Part shown: one piece after another, positions 9,649-21,085 of the stretch
Numbering within the stretch: position 1 is the stretch's first letter
How the letters are laid out: each line of letters starts with the position of its first letter
Source of the DNA: Hansfordia pulvinata
Lineage: Eukaryota > Ascomycota > Sordariomycetes > Xylariales
Length of the DNA: 64,000 nt
Reading direction: 5' to 3'
NCBI GenBank assembly: GCA_006538405.1
Contig: BJKQ01000018.1
Coordinates: 186,001 to 250,000, forward strand
Position numbers and translations under genes: made by a program
The notes under the pieces: generated by a model
The model's database searches: none
What the model saw: the letters and a program-made list of their open reading frames with translations, nothing else
Told to the model about the DNA's origin: nothing

Positions 9649-12030
9649 CCCCTGCATGGAGGGCCTCTGAAGATAGGGGACGGTGCAAGCCACCAGAGGC
9701 GCCACGCTGGGACCCGCGCAGGGGTCTTGAAACCCCCATCGTGGGTGGGCGTCGGCCGGGCAGGGGTTCTCGGCAGATGCTGTCGATCATTGGCCCGCTC
9801 GTCTGTCCACACAGAGTGCGACTACTCGTGCTCGTGCACATCGTGGCCGGAGCCCTCTTCGTCGCTTCAGGTTTTGGGATGAGGTTTATGTAAGGTTAGA
9901 CATGTGTTGAGACGCGTACGGGTACGGCCGCAGTCGGGAGCGTGGGTGAGAGCGTGAGTTGGGAACAATTTGACACCTACAAGTCTCACAACCACTGAAG
10001 CATCTTGCTCGTATCACAAGGCTTGTATTCGTGTATTGTCACCGATAAGACGACGAGGCGTGGTCAGCGTCTGAGTGGATATAGCTGTGATCCCAGTGCA
10101 AATACGCCTTACGCCCCGTCGGCCACCCAAGTGCGGGATTACAGATCAGAAGTCGGGCTGCCTTCCGGATCAAGAAAAGAGAAAAGAAAAGAAAATACTG
10201 CTCCCCACGCCATGCGGGCGCTTCGTTCATCTGCGACTACGACTAATGCCAGGCACAGCACAAGGCCCATTTATCCCTCTCCGGAGAGAAGAGCCAATGG
10301 GACGCCGTGCCGTGCACCTCGCTGTCGGGCCCGAAACGGCCTGGAATCGGGCCATCCACCAGGCGGTGGGCTCTCGGTCCAAGTCGTGGCGCCCGCTCAG
10401 GGGTCCGGTTCCAAGAACAACCCCGCGCGCACACACACGTCGGAGCTCACCCCTGAATGGAGAATGGAGAATGGAAGTATCGTCAAACAGGGGGAAGGGC
10501 AGTCACTTACAAGCACATACCATATACGGAGCCTATGCCTCCCTTCATTTACTACGACGAGCCTCTGAGAGCAACCCCTGCGCAGCATTATCGCACTCCA
10601 TATAGTCAAAGTAAAGTAGAGCAGAGCAGAGCACAGAACAAGGCATCCCGGCACCACCACCGCCCACCAACCAACAGCGCTCGCCCCTCGTCCTCTCTCT
10701 CGCCAATAAGCTAGCCATGCAAAACACGATCGGCGCTTACGGGGCGCGCTCGCCAGATGCCGTACGAGTACCCCACCGGTGGCCCAAGCTTGCCTACGAG
10801 TATGCCTACGGGTATCTGCTCAGGTGCCCGTAGTCACTCGTACGAGTATGCCGTCGGCGAGCAGCGCGTCGCGGACAGCCACAAGCGAGGCGAGGCGCCA
10901 GACAAACCCGCTCGGGACGAGACAACTCACCCAGCTCGGACTTTGGTCGACCTGGCCAACCCTACCCGAGCGGGTGCCCACCTCGCGCTGTTTGGTTTTT
11001 CGTTCTCCCGGATTCCGGCATGCGTGATCAGATAAGACCTCCCCGTTCGTCGTCGTCGTCGCCGTCGTCGCCGCTGCCGCCGTCTGATCGCCAGCTCGGG
11101 ACTCACGGGTGGCGAACGGACAGTGGAGACCAGGGCCGCATTGACAGCGCCCCCGTCCAGAGATTGCCGGGCCTGTGCCGGGGCGCCCCTGCTGGCTTGT
11201 ATCGCACGTGGGGGCCCTTTGCGGTCCGGCACTGGCGTCTGCCGAAGAAGAGACCAGGAAGAAGAAAGGGCACGATACGATGCGGCAGGGCTTCACTTGG
11301 GCGGATCGGTGGCTGCGCTGCTCATGCGCGCTCCGTCTTGGCTCCGTGCTTACTCGTGGGAGTGCGAGTAACTCGTCGAGCGTGATTATGTCCGCTCCTG
11401 TGAGGTTTGCTTGGTGTCATGGATCTTGGTGATGTGCATGGCCTGTGCTATCAAGCGAGGGCCCAGCACGGGTCAGTAAGTCTCATACTCGCAATCGCAC
11501 AAGCAGACCTCTGGTCAGGCTCTTGTGTCGAGGGCATTCGAGTTTGCTGAGACCGTGTGTGGAGGCTGAAGATGGATGGCTCGGGTGACTACTCACAAGA
11601 GGAGCAGCAGTCTATACACTCGTCGCCTGGATACATCCCGGCACGACAGGAACTGATAGGAAGTGCTGCACACGTCCCGGAATGGGCCATGCGAGTGCCA
11701 TTGAGTATAAACTCGACCGTACGACCCATGTCCGCAATGTCTGCGGGACCAGAGGACTATTCCGTAGCGTAGTCCCTTGTGTGCCCCCTGCTTTGGCCGG
11801 CGGTTCCCAATCTTCCAAGCGCACCCGTCGACAGCCTCATCGGCCTTGTAAACGCACATCCGAATCTTCTCAAACAGTCAATCACACGAACCGTGAATCA
11901 CACACATCGAGCACAGGCCATATATTCAGCCTCGTTTATGACAAGCAAAAGACAACCCCGTCACCCGCTTTGTCACCGACTCAGCTCCCAAGTCATACCA
12001 ATAACCAAAATCAAAACCCCCGCCCCCCCA

Positions 12031-12921
12031 TCAGATATCACCAACCCACCCCCCGTCGACGACGTAGCTCGACCCGGTGATGGCGCTCGAGTCGTCGGCG
12101 GCGAGGAAGAGGATCAGGCGGGCGACCTCGGCGGGCAGCAGGTCGCGCTTGAGGCTCTGGGCGGCGAGGATCTCGGCGCGGTACTCGGGGGTGAGGACCT
12201 CTTCCCTCTGGCGGCGCGTGGCGACGGCGCCGGGCACGACCGAGTTGACGCGGACGCCCCGGGGGCCGAACTCGCGCGCGTGCGTCCGCGTCAGCCCGGC
12301 CACGGCCGCTTTCGCCGCCGCGTAGACGGGCACGCCCACCGACGGGATCCGCCAGGTGATGGAGCCCAGGTTGATGATACTGCCTCCTCCGCCTCCGCCT
12401 GCGCCTCCCTCCTCCTGCCCTTGCGTGGGCGACGAGTCCTCCTCCTTCGCCATCATGGACGGCACCACGGCCTGCGTCAGGAAGAACTGGTGCCGCAGGT
12501 TGACGTTGACGTCGCGCTCCCACCCCTCGGGCGACACGTCGGCCGTCGGCACCCGCGCCGCGGCCCCCGCGGCCCCGGCGTTGTTGACCAGCACGTCCAC
12601 CCGCCCCCGCGGGCTGGCGGCCACGGCCTCGGCCGCGCAGGCCCGCAGGCGGCCCAGGTCCGCGACGTCGCAGGGCAGGAAGCGCGGGGGGTGCCGCAGC
12701 GGCGGCGGCGCGTGCTGCTGCTCACGCTCACAGTCGTCGTCGCTTTTCAGTAGGAGGCGGGCCAGCAGGGCGGCGGCGGCGGCCTCGTCGACGTCGAGGA
12801 AGGTGACGCGGGCGCCCTGGCGGGCGAACAGCTCGACGGCCGCGGCGCCGATGCCCTCGGCCCCGCCCGTGATCAGCACCGTCTTGTCGCGGAGGCTGGG
12901 GTACGTCGCGTAGTTGTCCAT
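12031..12921 (-). CDS. classical short-chain dehydrogenase/reductase (NAD-type)
   Basis: An intronless 296-residue Rossmann-fold oxidoreductase of the classical SDR family. The cofactor-binding TGGAEGIG motif spans residues 18-25. An acidic residue ends beta-2 (Asp43), which in this family favours NAD over NADP. NNAG is at 113-116. The catalytic tetrad is Asn141, Ser187, Tyr200 and Lys204 (YAAAK), and the C-terminal GSSYVVDGGW strand is standard. Length exceeds the usual 250 because of two low-complexity loops, a DDDCEREQQ-type insert near 61-70 and an EEGG/poly-Gly insert near 170-180. No signal peptide, so probably cytosolic. Substrate not determinable; fungal relatives include sugar, polyol and secondary-metabolite reductases. 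It is divergent from the calpain gene, 2.3 kb away. Confidence 0.9.
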   Translation of the reverse strand: MDNYATYPSLRDKTVLITGGAEGIGAAAVELFARQGARVTFLDVDEAAAAALLARLLLKSDDDCEREQQHAPPPLRHPPRFLPCDVADLGRLRACAAEAVAASPRGRVDVLVNNAGAAGAAARVPTADVSPEGWERDVNVNLRHQFFLTQAVVPSMMAKEEDSSPTQGQEEGGAGGGGGGSIINLGSITWRIPSVGVPVYAAAKAAVAGLTRTHAREFGPRGVRVNSVVPGAVATRRQREEVLTPEYRAEILAAQSLKRDLLPAEVARLILFLAADDSSAITGSSYVVDGGWVGDI

Positions 12922-13069
12922 GTCGGGTCGTGACAGAAGGGGGGCAGCAGGATGTAGTATCTTATTTTTTCAGGTGAACAACAGGCCTCGGTGCTGCTGC
13001 TTGCTGTTGTTCTTGTCGTCTTCGTCGTATAGAAGCAGCCAAACCTGGGTTCATCGCATCCAGGGGGGG

Positions 13070-13077
13070 TTTTATAT
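13070..13077 (-). promoter_or_regulatory. TATA box of the SDR gene
   Basis: ATATAAAA on the minus strand, about 150 b upstream of the SDR start at 12921, in an otherwise GC-rich context. Confidence 0.45.
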
Positions 13078-14499
13078 TCCTTTTGGTATACGGGCATTCC
13101 GCGATCGGCCGGGTGCGGAGAAAGAAAGCTGGGAAGCCCTACCCTCCGCACCGGACGGCGCTCCGGGGTTTTGTTTGGTCATCCGCCCAGCCCGAGGCTT
13201 ATCACCACCAGGCCTGTCACACAACCGACGGACCCCGACCCAGCTGCCCATTCTGAATCCAAGAAGACCGACTGGCTCGTCTGCTCGCCCTCTATCCGCC
13301 GTGAAGTCTACTCACAAGAAAGAAGGCGTGCCCGGGGAGAGAGAAAGCCTCCTGTCGGCTGTGCCTGGAGTTGAGCTGCCGCTGGCAACGGCGAGACAGC
13401 CCCTACGCTGCCGTTTCCCAGCCTACGCTTTCTCTCACCTGGCAGCTCTCTCTCGCCTGGCAGCAGCCGGAGAAGCAGGCAATCACAACCAAGCGAGCAG
13501 GCCGCGGGACGACGCGGCTTGGGAGAGAGGGGGCGTCATCCTCGACGTTACACCCGGCGCAACCACAACCAAGCGTCTTCTCCCCTGCGGGACGCCCCCC
13601 TTGCCCCCCCTGCCCACCCGTATACAGGGCCAATGGGGGGGATGCCGAGACCCCGCGCCGGCGACGAGGCTGCCGCACAGCCACCGGCTCGCCTGGGATA
13701 TCACTACAAGTCGTCCTTTACGAGTATAGTTGTCCTTTGTGTAGCAGTCGTCGACTGTCTGCCACCATGCACAGGGTGAGGAGAGAGGCTGGGCGGCTTG
13801 CTGACGAGGGTCTGGGGACCGGACGAATCGAACAGTCGGTGTGTGGCCCCTCCCGGCCACCCCAACCCTGTCCTGAGTCCCATTCGGTCGAGTCCAGTCG
13901 TGCCCTATCCAGTCCTGTTTCTAACTAGTTTGGGTCCCTGTAACCGACCGCTCGGCCCGTGGCCCTCTACCCGTGTGCGTGCTATAACCGCCACTCGGGT
14001 AGCGCGTCTTCCCCGCGCTTACGGGGAGTCGGATCGCCGGATCGCGAGGCTAAGGGAAGGGGCTGAGGGCGGGACCGGACGGGGACCATCCCACCTCCAC
14101 AGGGGCCAGCAGCGTCGGGGCTATCGTATACTCGCAGGGGTCTCTGTCTGGAGGCGGCCCGCACCCTGAGCCGGTACTCGGAAGCCACAACACACAATCC
14201 CATGGCAAGCAGATATCGTAGAGAGAGCACGGGGGTTGAGCCGGTACAGATCACAGGCTATCCATACCAGTATGCTCGTCCTCGGCCGCCGGGCACAGCA
14301 GTTCCCCTGCGCCTCGTACAGTACATGGACCAACGAAACCCCCCCCCCCGGGATGTCCAGCTGATTGGCATTTGTGTTGTTCGCTGCCTGCGTCGCTCAG
14401 CCCAGCCGGCAGCACGCCAAGCCGCCACTGCGCTCCAGCCCCCCGCCGCGCTTGGTCATGACAGTCGCAGCAGGGGAGGGGTATCTGGCCTCAGACGAC

Positions 14500-14502
<3 letters not shown>

Positions 14503-14532
<30 letters not shown>
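14503..14532. repeat. GA dinucleotide run
   Basis: About fifteen perfect GA units in the calpain upstream region. Confidence 0.9.
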
Positions 14533-14534
<2 letters not shown>

Positions 14535-15244
14535 TGAGGTACTCGGTATTCGCAGAGAGCCCGGCCCCTCCCTCCACACCAGCCCACCATCTCCATCGAT
14601 CCAGGCAGGGCCTGCAGGCAGCATGGGGACGGACGCATGGAGTGAAGGGGCCGGCCTGCCTGCTCCCTCAGCCGCAGGCACTCGTGGTGAGGGGCGGGCT
14701 GGGATCTTTTCCGGTGGTGATGTGCTGGCAGCGAGTGAGCCACTGCTGCGCTGATTTCGACTTGGTGAGTGGGCGAGTGACTGTGAGAGTGACGGAGGAG
14801 GACCGGGATGGCGGGATGGCGCCCACGATGCGGGTGCTCGTACTACTTCTACTACTTAAGCGGCTCTGCGGCCTCGTCTGGTGTCGCCCCAGCCCGCTCT
14901 TCGATCCGCCTCGGGTTGCGCTGTTGGCCCTGCGACTGACGAGCATCAACCAACACGGCTCCCCTCGCGGTGTGTTTGCCTCGTCTGCTTGTCTGCGCAC
15001 GCGCGTATAAGCGCCCAACATCTCTCCCGCCTCCCCCCCTTTCCTCCCCCTCCCCCTCCCCCTCCACAATCCATCCACCCGACTGTGCCCGCCGTGCCAC
15101 GTCGCGGCTGCAGGTCTCGCTTCTGTGTGTCCGCTCCGATCCGCTCTGCTGTCCGCGGCGACGTCGTAGGGATTAAGCAAAGAATTAAATACCCAGCCGC
15201 CCACCCAGCAGCCCTGAGCCTCCTCAGCCCCGTCCGAGCCGGCC

Positions 15245-18200
15245 ATGTCCATGCCTCCCCCCTCCGCCCCTCCCTCCGAGGCCAACAACAACAACAACGA
15301 CGACGAAGACGACGACAACAACGGGCCCCGCGTGACCGTCATGGCCGGCATTCCCGTCACGCTGCCCCGGGCGCCCAAGCGGCCCAAGGACCAGACGCCC
15401 CAGGAGACCATTGACGAGTTCTGGAAGAAGTTCACCACCAAGGCTCCGGGGAAGGGTGTGTTTTCCTTCTCTCTCTTTCTTCCCCTCTCTCTCTCCCCTA
15501 TTTCTGGAATCGACACCGGCTAATTATACATCCCGCTTCTCTCCAGCCACCACCGTCCTCCCGCAGAACGAATACGTCGACAAGGCGGCCAAGCGGCTGG
15601 CGCGCCCCGTGGAGAAGACGACGCAGGCGTCGTACGACGAGGCGGCGGCCGTGTGCCGGGCCAAGGTGGACAAGATCGTCAAGGAGTGCCGGCGCGTCAA
15701 CCAGAAGTACCGCGACCCGCACTTCGACCTCGAGCTCGACCTCAAGTGGGGCAAGCGCGACACGCTCGAGATGCTGTGCAACGTGGCGGGCGCCTACGAC
15801 GACGACGATGACGACAACAACGACGACGACAGTCCCAAAGGCAGCAACAACAACAACAACAACAACAACAACAGACCGTACGGCAGCGGGTTCCGGCCGC
15901 GCAGCGTCAAGCGGGTGGTGGACATATTCGACGAGCCCAAGTTCTACATCGACGGCCCGACGGCCAACGACGTGCGGCAAGGGCGGGACGGCGACTGCTG
16001 GCTGCTGGCGGGCCTGTGCACGCTGTCCAACAAGCCGAGCCTGATCGAGCGGCTGTGCGTGGCGCGGGACGAGCAGGTGGGCGTGTACGGCTTCGTCTTC
16101 CACCGGGACGGCGAGTGGATCTCCGAGATCATCGACGACAAGCTGTTCCTGACCAAGCCCGACTTTGACGAGAGCTTCCTCGAGCGCATGCTGTGGGAGG
16201 ACCGCGAGCGCGTCAACTCGGAGGAGCAGTACCGCCGCGCCTACCAGTCCGGCTCGGGCGCCCTGTACTTCTCCCAGTGCGAGCACGCCAACGAGACCTG
16301 GCTCCCCCTGCTCGAGAAGGCCTACGCGAAAGCCCACGGCGACTACGCCGCCATCGAGGGCGGCTACACGGGAGAGGCCATCGAGGACCTGACCGGCGGC
16401 GTCACCTCGGAGCTCTACACCACCGACATCCTCGACAAGGAGTACTTCTGGCGCGAGGAGCTGCTCAAGGTCAACGACGAGTTCCTCTTCGGCTGCTCCA
16501 CCGGCATGTGGGGGGTCGGCTGGGGCGACCGCAAGGGCATCGTCGAGCTGCACGCCTACTCCATCATGCGCGCCGTCGAGATGGACGGCCAGCGCCTGCT
16601 GCTGCTCAAGAACCCCTGGGCAAGGGGGAGTGGAAGGGCGCCTGGAGTGAGTAACAACAACATCCGCCCAAAGAAGACATCGGAGAAGACACCTGGCTAA
16701 CTAGTAACCTCTTTCCTTCCCCCAGGCGACGGCTCCAAGGAGTGGACGGCCGAGTGGCTGACCAAGCTGGACCACCGGTTCGGCGACGACGGCGCCTTCT
16801 GGATCTCGTACGAGGACCTGCTGCACAAGTACCAGGACTTTGACCGCACGCGCCTCTTCGGCCCCGAGTGGAAGGTCACCGCCTGCTGGACCACCCTGTC
16901 CGTCCCCTGGACCCACGACTACCACGACACCTACTTCTCCTTCGCCCTGGCCAAGACGGGCCCCGTGGTCCTCGTGCTGTCCCAGCTCGACGACCGCTAC
17001 TACCGGGGCCTCGAGGGCCAGTACGCCTTCGAGCTCAACTTCCGCCTGCACCGCGCGGGCCAGCAGGACTACGTCGTCCGCTCCATCAGCCCCTACTGCC
17101 AGACGCGCTCCGTCAACGTCGAGCTCGACCTCGACGCCGGCGAGTACACCGTCCTGCTCAAGATCCGCGCCACCCGCAACATGGCCCTGCTGCCCATCGA
17201 CGAGGTCATCCGCGCCAACGCCCGCGACCGCCGCGACAAGCTCGTCGCCGTCGGCATGTCCTACGACCTCGCCCACTCGCGCGGCCGCTTCCGCGCCCGC
17301 GAGACCCCCGAGGAGAGGGCCTCGCGCAAGGGCGCGGAGCTGCGCGGCCGCGAGGCCCGCCGCCGCGCCCTGCGCAGGCGCGTCATGAAGCTGCGCCGCG
17401 AGGAGCACCGCCTCAAGGTCAAGGCCCACCGCAAGGAGCACGCCCGCAGGGCCCGCGACCGCAAGAGGGAGCAGGCCCGCCACAAGAAGGACCAGGCCAA
17501 GCGCCGCGCCGCGCGGGCCAAGGCCAAGGACAAGGCCAAGGCCCGCGAGGCCAGGGCCAAGGAGAGGGCTAGAGCCAAGGGCAAGGGCAACAAGGACGAC
17601 GCCAAAGCCGAGGGGGGCAGTGGGGAGAAGGGGGAGAAGGACGTCGCTGGGTCTGTTGCCAAGACCGAGAGAGCCCCCGAGGCTGAGAAGCAGGTCGAAG
17701 CGCGCGCGGAGACGGCGGCGCCCGGTGGGCCCAAGGACCTCGCCGCCGAGTCGACGTCCGAGGGGAGCGACAACGCGACGCCCTCGACCTCCGACGCGTC
17801 CAAGTCGGACGCGGAAGGCGCCGCGAAGAGCAGCGAGGCGGACAAGCCCGAGACCAAAGAGGGCACTTCGACCGAGGCCAAGGAGGAGAAGCCCGACCAA
17901 GGGCAGAAAGAGGACGACAGCGAAGACGACGAGCTCGACGACGACGACGACGACGACGATGATGACGAGTCCGACGACGACGACCTCTCCGACATCTCCT
18001 CCGAGTCCACCGTCTCGGACGTCTCGGAGATCAGCGAGCGCTCGCTCGACCTGCTGCTGGAGCGCCAGCTGGCGCTGGAGGCGGCCCGCGGCGGAGGGGG
18101 AGGAGGAGGTCCGGACGGGCCGCGCATACTTGTCGGCGGCCCGGGCGACGGGGCCGGCCCCGGCATGCCGCCCCCGCCCCGCCCGGCGGCATCCCCGGGG

Positions 18201-18754
18201 CCGAGGGCGAGGAGGAGGACGAGTTCGCCGACAACCCGTGGAACGCGGTGGCCACCGTCGGCCTGCGCGTGTACTACCGGGTGACGGACGAGGAACGCGA
18301 AGACGGCGCCAGCGAGATTGTCCGCCTGCGCGTCGTTCGGCCGGACCCGCACCGGAGGCCCAGCAGGAGCCGCGGGAAGGGGAAGAGCAAGGGGTCCAAG
18401 GAGGGGGAGAAGGACAAGGACGAGAAGGAGAAGGGCAAGGACGAGAAGACGGACAAGGGCAAGAAAACTGAAAAGGAGAAGAAAGACGGGGAAGGGGGCA
18501 ATGCTGCCAAGAGGCGCGCGAGCGTCAGCAGCACCAGCAGCAGTGGCAGCAGCAGCGAGAGCAGCGACGAGGAGGAGGAGGGGCCCGAGCCAGGGGCGCC
18601 GGGTGATGCCGGCAACGGCCCCCGGCCCGGAGACGGGCCGTCCAAGGGGCTCGACGTCGACGACAGCTCCAAGGACGCCACCCTCGTCGGCGACCAGGAG
18701 CAGCGCAAGAAGAGCATCCTGGCCCTGCGGCCGGGCAAGCCTGCTGACGATTAG
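15245..18754 (+). CDS. calpain-family cysteine protease with long charged C-tail (two frame shifts)
   Basis: Intracellular papain-fold protease of calpain family C2, about 1113 residues if repaired. Exons are 15245-15455, 15547-16646 and 16726-18754. The CysPc domain holds the triad Cys221 (GDCWLLAGL), His406 (ELHAYSI) and Asn426 (LKNPW). A beta-sandwich C2L-like domain follows (about residues 470-590). After that comes an Arg/Lys/Glu coiled-coil rich in MKLRREEHR-like repeats, then a Ser/Asp/Glu-rich tail with a run of more than ten Asp and a Ser-rich stretch. There are no EF-hands and no MIT domain, so it is not the PalB/calpain-7 type. Two one-base losses break the frame: in GGG 16618-16620, just after KNPW, where repair gives the family string GKGEWKGAWSD across intron 2; and in the C-run near 18169-18190, where repair gives DEFADNPWNAVATVGLRVYY. 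With both repaired the coding length is a multiple of three. Confidence 0.88.
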
Positions 18755-19243
18755 GACTTGACTGATATTGATCGTGCAGGCCAAGGGTGCGTCTCGCGCT
18801 TTGAAGGTTGAGGAAGGGTGTATACCGAGGTCAAGTTGTCTGGCTGTGCTTTAGTCGACGCCCGTAGGCGCTCGAGGGCTGTTTTGTGTTTTTCGTTCTC
18901 TTCGTCTCAGGAGGTGAAGTCTAGGTCTGAACCTGCGTGTCGATTAGCGATTAGCGAGTACCGGTAGCGAGAATGATATCGCCGCTTATGAATGTAGCCA
19001 CGTAGACTTTGCGGTCTGCCTTCCTGCCTCTACGGGCCAAGTGGGATAACGGAGGGACGGCCGGTCGGTGCATTCCGGGCCGTCAGGCCGGCTGAGAGAA
19101 GAACTGAAATTCGGGGGTATCATATCAACATGGGACTCCCCGGCCAAAAGGGCGCGGGAGAGCAAAAGAAGAGCCGGTCCGACCAACGGCAGCGCTCCGT
19201 TCGAATAGGAAAAGTACAATCCCGCCTCCTCGTAGCCGACACG
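18755..19243. other. convergent 3' intergenic region, calpain and Fta4-like genes
   Basis: 489 b between two stop codons facing each other. It must hold both 3' UTRs and polyadenylation sites; no further gene is seen. Confidence 0.55.
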
Positions 19244-20310
19244 TCAAAACCCTTCCAGCAACCTGGCGACTTTCCTCCGCTCCTCGGCATCCAAGTCGTC
19301 CGGGTCTTCCACCTCCACCTCCCCCTCCCCCTCCCCCTCCTGTCCCGGAGCCCCCCTCTTCCTGCCCCCTGTCGGCGGCGGCGGCGGCGGACCTAGCTGG
19401 TCGACGCGGCCGGCGACGCGGACGAGCAGCATGCGCATGCGCTCGAGCTCCTTCTCGACGGCGCCGTCGCGGGTGATCAGGTTGGACTGGACGACAGCGG
19501 CCGCGGTGGCGTCGGCGTCGGCGGCGTCCGGCCCGGTCCCGTTCCGACCGGGGCGGAAGGGCGCGGCCAGGTCGCGCAGGCGGCGCAGGCGGGCGAGGCG
19601 GGCGCGGCCGGCGCGGCGGCGGTCGGCCAACGCGTCCAGGCGGGCGCGCAGGTCGGCGTAGCGCTGGGCCTCGGCCGGGTGCGTCTCGGCGTCGTGGGGG
19701 CCCGGCAGGCCCGAGGCCTCGGCCGGCAGCTGGGCTATCGCGTTGTCGTGTGCTGTGTGGGGGGGCGGGGCGGTCAGAGAGGGGGTTTTTCCTTTTCTTC
19801 AGCTTCTTGGCCCCTTGGAAGGGCAAGGGGCGTGTGAAAAAGAGAGCATAGGTACATACCGAGGTCGTCACCCTGTCTGAGAACGCCGTCGCCATCCAGG
19901 GCTGCGGCGTTCTCGTCGCCCTCGTCGCCTGCGTCGTCCCCGACCCCGTTGGCAGCCTCGTCGGCGGCAAAGGCGCGATGGCCGGCGTCGAGGATCAGGG
20001 CCTCGATCTGCTCGGCCACGTGGCGGGAGGCCTGCGGGGCGTAGACGCGGCGGGCGTGCTGGGCGAGCTGCTGGTTGAGGCGGTAGAGGGCGTCGTCGAC
20101 GGCCTTGTCGGCGAGCGGGAGGACAGAAGCGGCGGCGGCGGCGGCGGCGGCATCGTCGTCGGCTGGGTCGTGGGGCCGGGAGGGGTTGTCGTTGGCCTCG
20201 CGCCAGGCGTGAGACGGGGCGAGCGGCTGGGAGAGCAGGAGGACCTGGGCGTTGAGAAAGGCGGCCTTGTGTGCGTAGATGGTGGGCGGCGCGGGAGGGC
20301 CGGGCGGCAT
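19244..20310 (-). CDS. kinetochore protein, Fta4/CENP-U-like (Sim4/CCAN subunit)
   Basis: A probable inner-kinetochore subunit of the Sim4/CCAN complex, about 319 residues in two exons: 20310-19860 and 19752-19244 (donor GTATGT, acceptor ACAG, phases agree). Recognition rests on the Pezizomycotina Fta4 pattern. The N-terminus has KAAFLNAQVLLLSQPL. Next comes a VDDALYRLNQQL...RRVYAPQASRHVAEQI helix. The C-terminal half is helical with a YADLRARLDAL...RRLRDLAAPF coiled coil and an LITRDG...ELERMRMLLVRVAGRV segment. Acidic and Ala-rich insertions make it longer than relatives. The role follows from family knowledge (CENP-U partners CENP-Q). The start is uncertain: just upstream the frame stays open and reads SPTKTRT, similar to the N-termini of relatives, preceded by a CGGCAG acceptor-like site, so a short first exon may be missing. 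Confidence 0.68.
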
Positions 20311-21085
20311 GGCGGCGGCGGTGCGGGTCTTGGTCGGGGAGGCTGCCGGCGGTTACAGAGCGTTGGGCAGACGGCGATGAGAGGCGCTGATCACGGTCGA
20401 GATCACTGAAGAACAGTAGAGTGGGGATGAAGCCGATGGACGGAGGGACTCTGCGTGGCGATGCGTTTTGGACGACGGTCTGATGTGACGGTCGCAGGAA
20501 ACAGTGCCGTACTGGACGGGGTCGACACGCGACGGCGCCGGGTCTGGTCAAGTCCAGTGCCCCGCGTTCTGGCTTTACGCGAAACTGCCGCGGTCGCTGG
20601 GCGCTCCTCCAGCTGGCTGTGTTGGGGGCGCTTTGGGTGTGCTAGGTTCCGCCAAGTACATGGATGTATGTATCCATGTTAGCTACCGGTAGGCCCCTGA
20701 CTACTTACATGTACATCCAAGATCGCCTGCCAGATTCGGCCGGGGTTGCACATGCACACCAGCATTCACCATTTCCAGGCGAGACGCCACGGTTACCCGG
20801 ATTATAAGACTTCGGAAGCTCCCAGAACCCGACACGTTAATGTGGTAGACGTATCGAAGTATGCAGTGCAGATGTATACACCGGGTATTTGAGAGAAAAA
20901 GGTGAAGAATCCAAAAGTTACTTTATGTGCTGAGAACATGATCGGCCCGCCTAGAAGTACTCGCAACTGATAATCGAAGACAACATCATACTAGATAGCC
21001 CCTTTATATACACATGACCGCTCCCTCGGCCAGCTTGTCATAATTCATACTATACCAGACGATACCACTCAAGCATCTATGATGC
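20311..21085. other. intergenic region upstream of Fta4-like gene
   Basis: No gene seen. Composition falls from GC-rich to AT-richer after about 20,700, towards the 3' end of the secreted-protein gene that stops at 21,086. Confidence 0.5.

Larger units (their letters stand above)
8337..12030. other. 3.7-kb gene-poor intergenic region
   Basis: No gene supported on either strand. Frames of 100-190 codons exist but have no conserved motif, no splice logic and often non-ATG starts. The region includes the GH16 promoter with a GT run at 8364-8379, a TGTGC pentamer repeat at 8904-8933, a GT run at 9629-9648, and many copies of the ACGAGTA/TACTCGT word (for example near 8771, 9240, 9331, 10763, 10796 and 10838). 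Confidence 0.55.
12922..15244. other. intergenic region between SDR and calpain (divergent promoters)
   Basis: No gene supported. The SDR promoter carries a TATA box on the minus strand near 13071. A GA run lies at 14503-14532. A pyrimidine-rich stretch at 15020-15070 and TTAAATA near 15186 precede the calpain ATG and may be its leader and TATA-like element. Confidence 0.5.

Noticed and set aside
11779..12753. 324-codon plus-strand frame over the SDR gene
   Set aside because: Antisense shadow; the minus strand carries all SDR active-site residues.
15498..18784. Long minus-strand frames (350-500 codons) opposite the calpain gene
   Set aside because: They mirror GC-rich codons of the real gene, have repetitive Ala/Leu/Ser/Arg content and no motif; the plus strand has the catalytic triad and splice sites.
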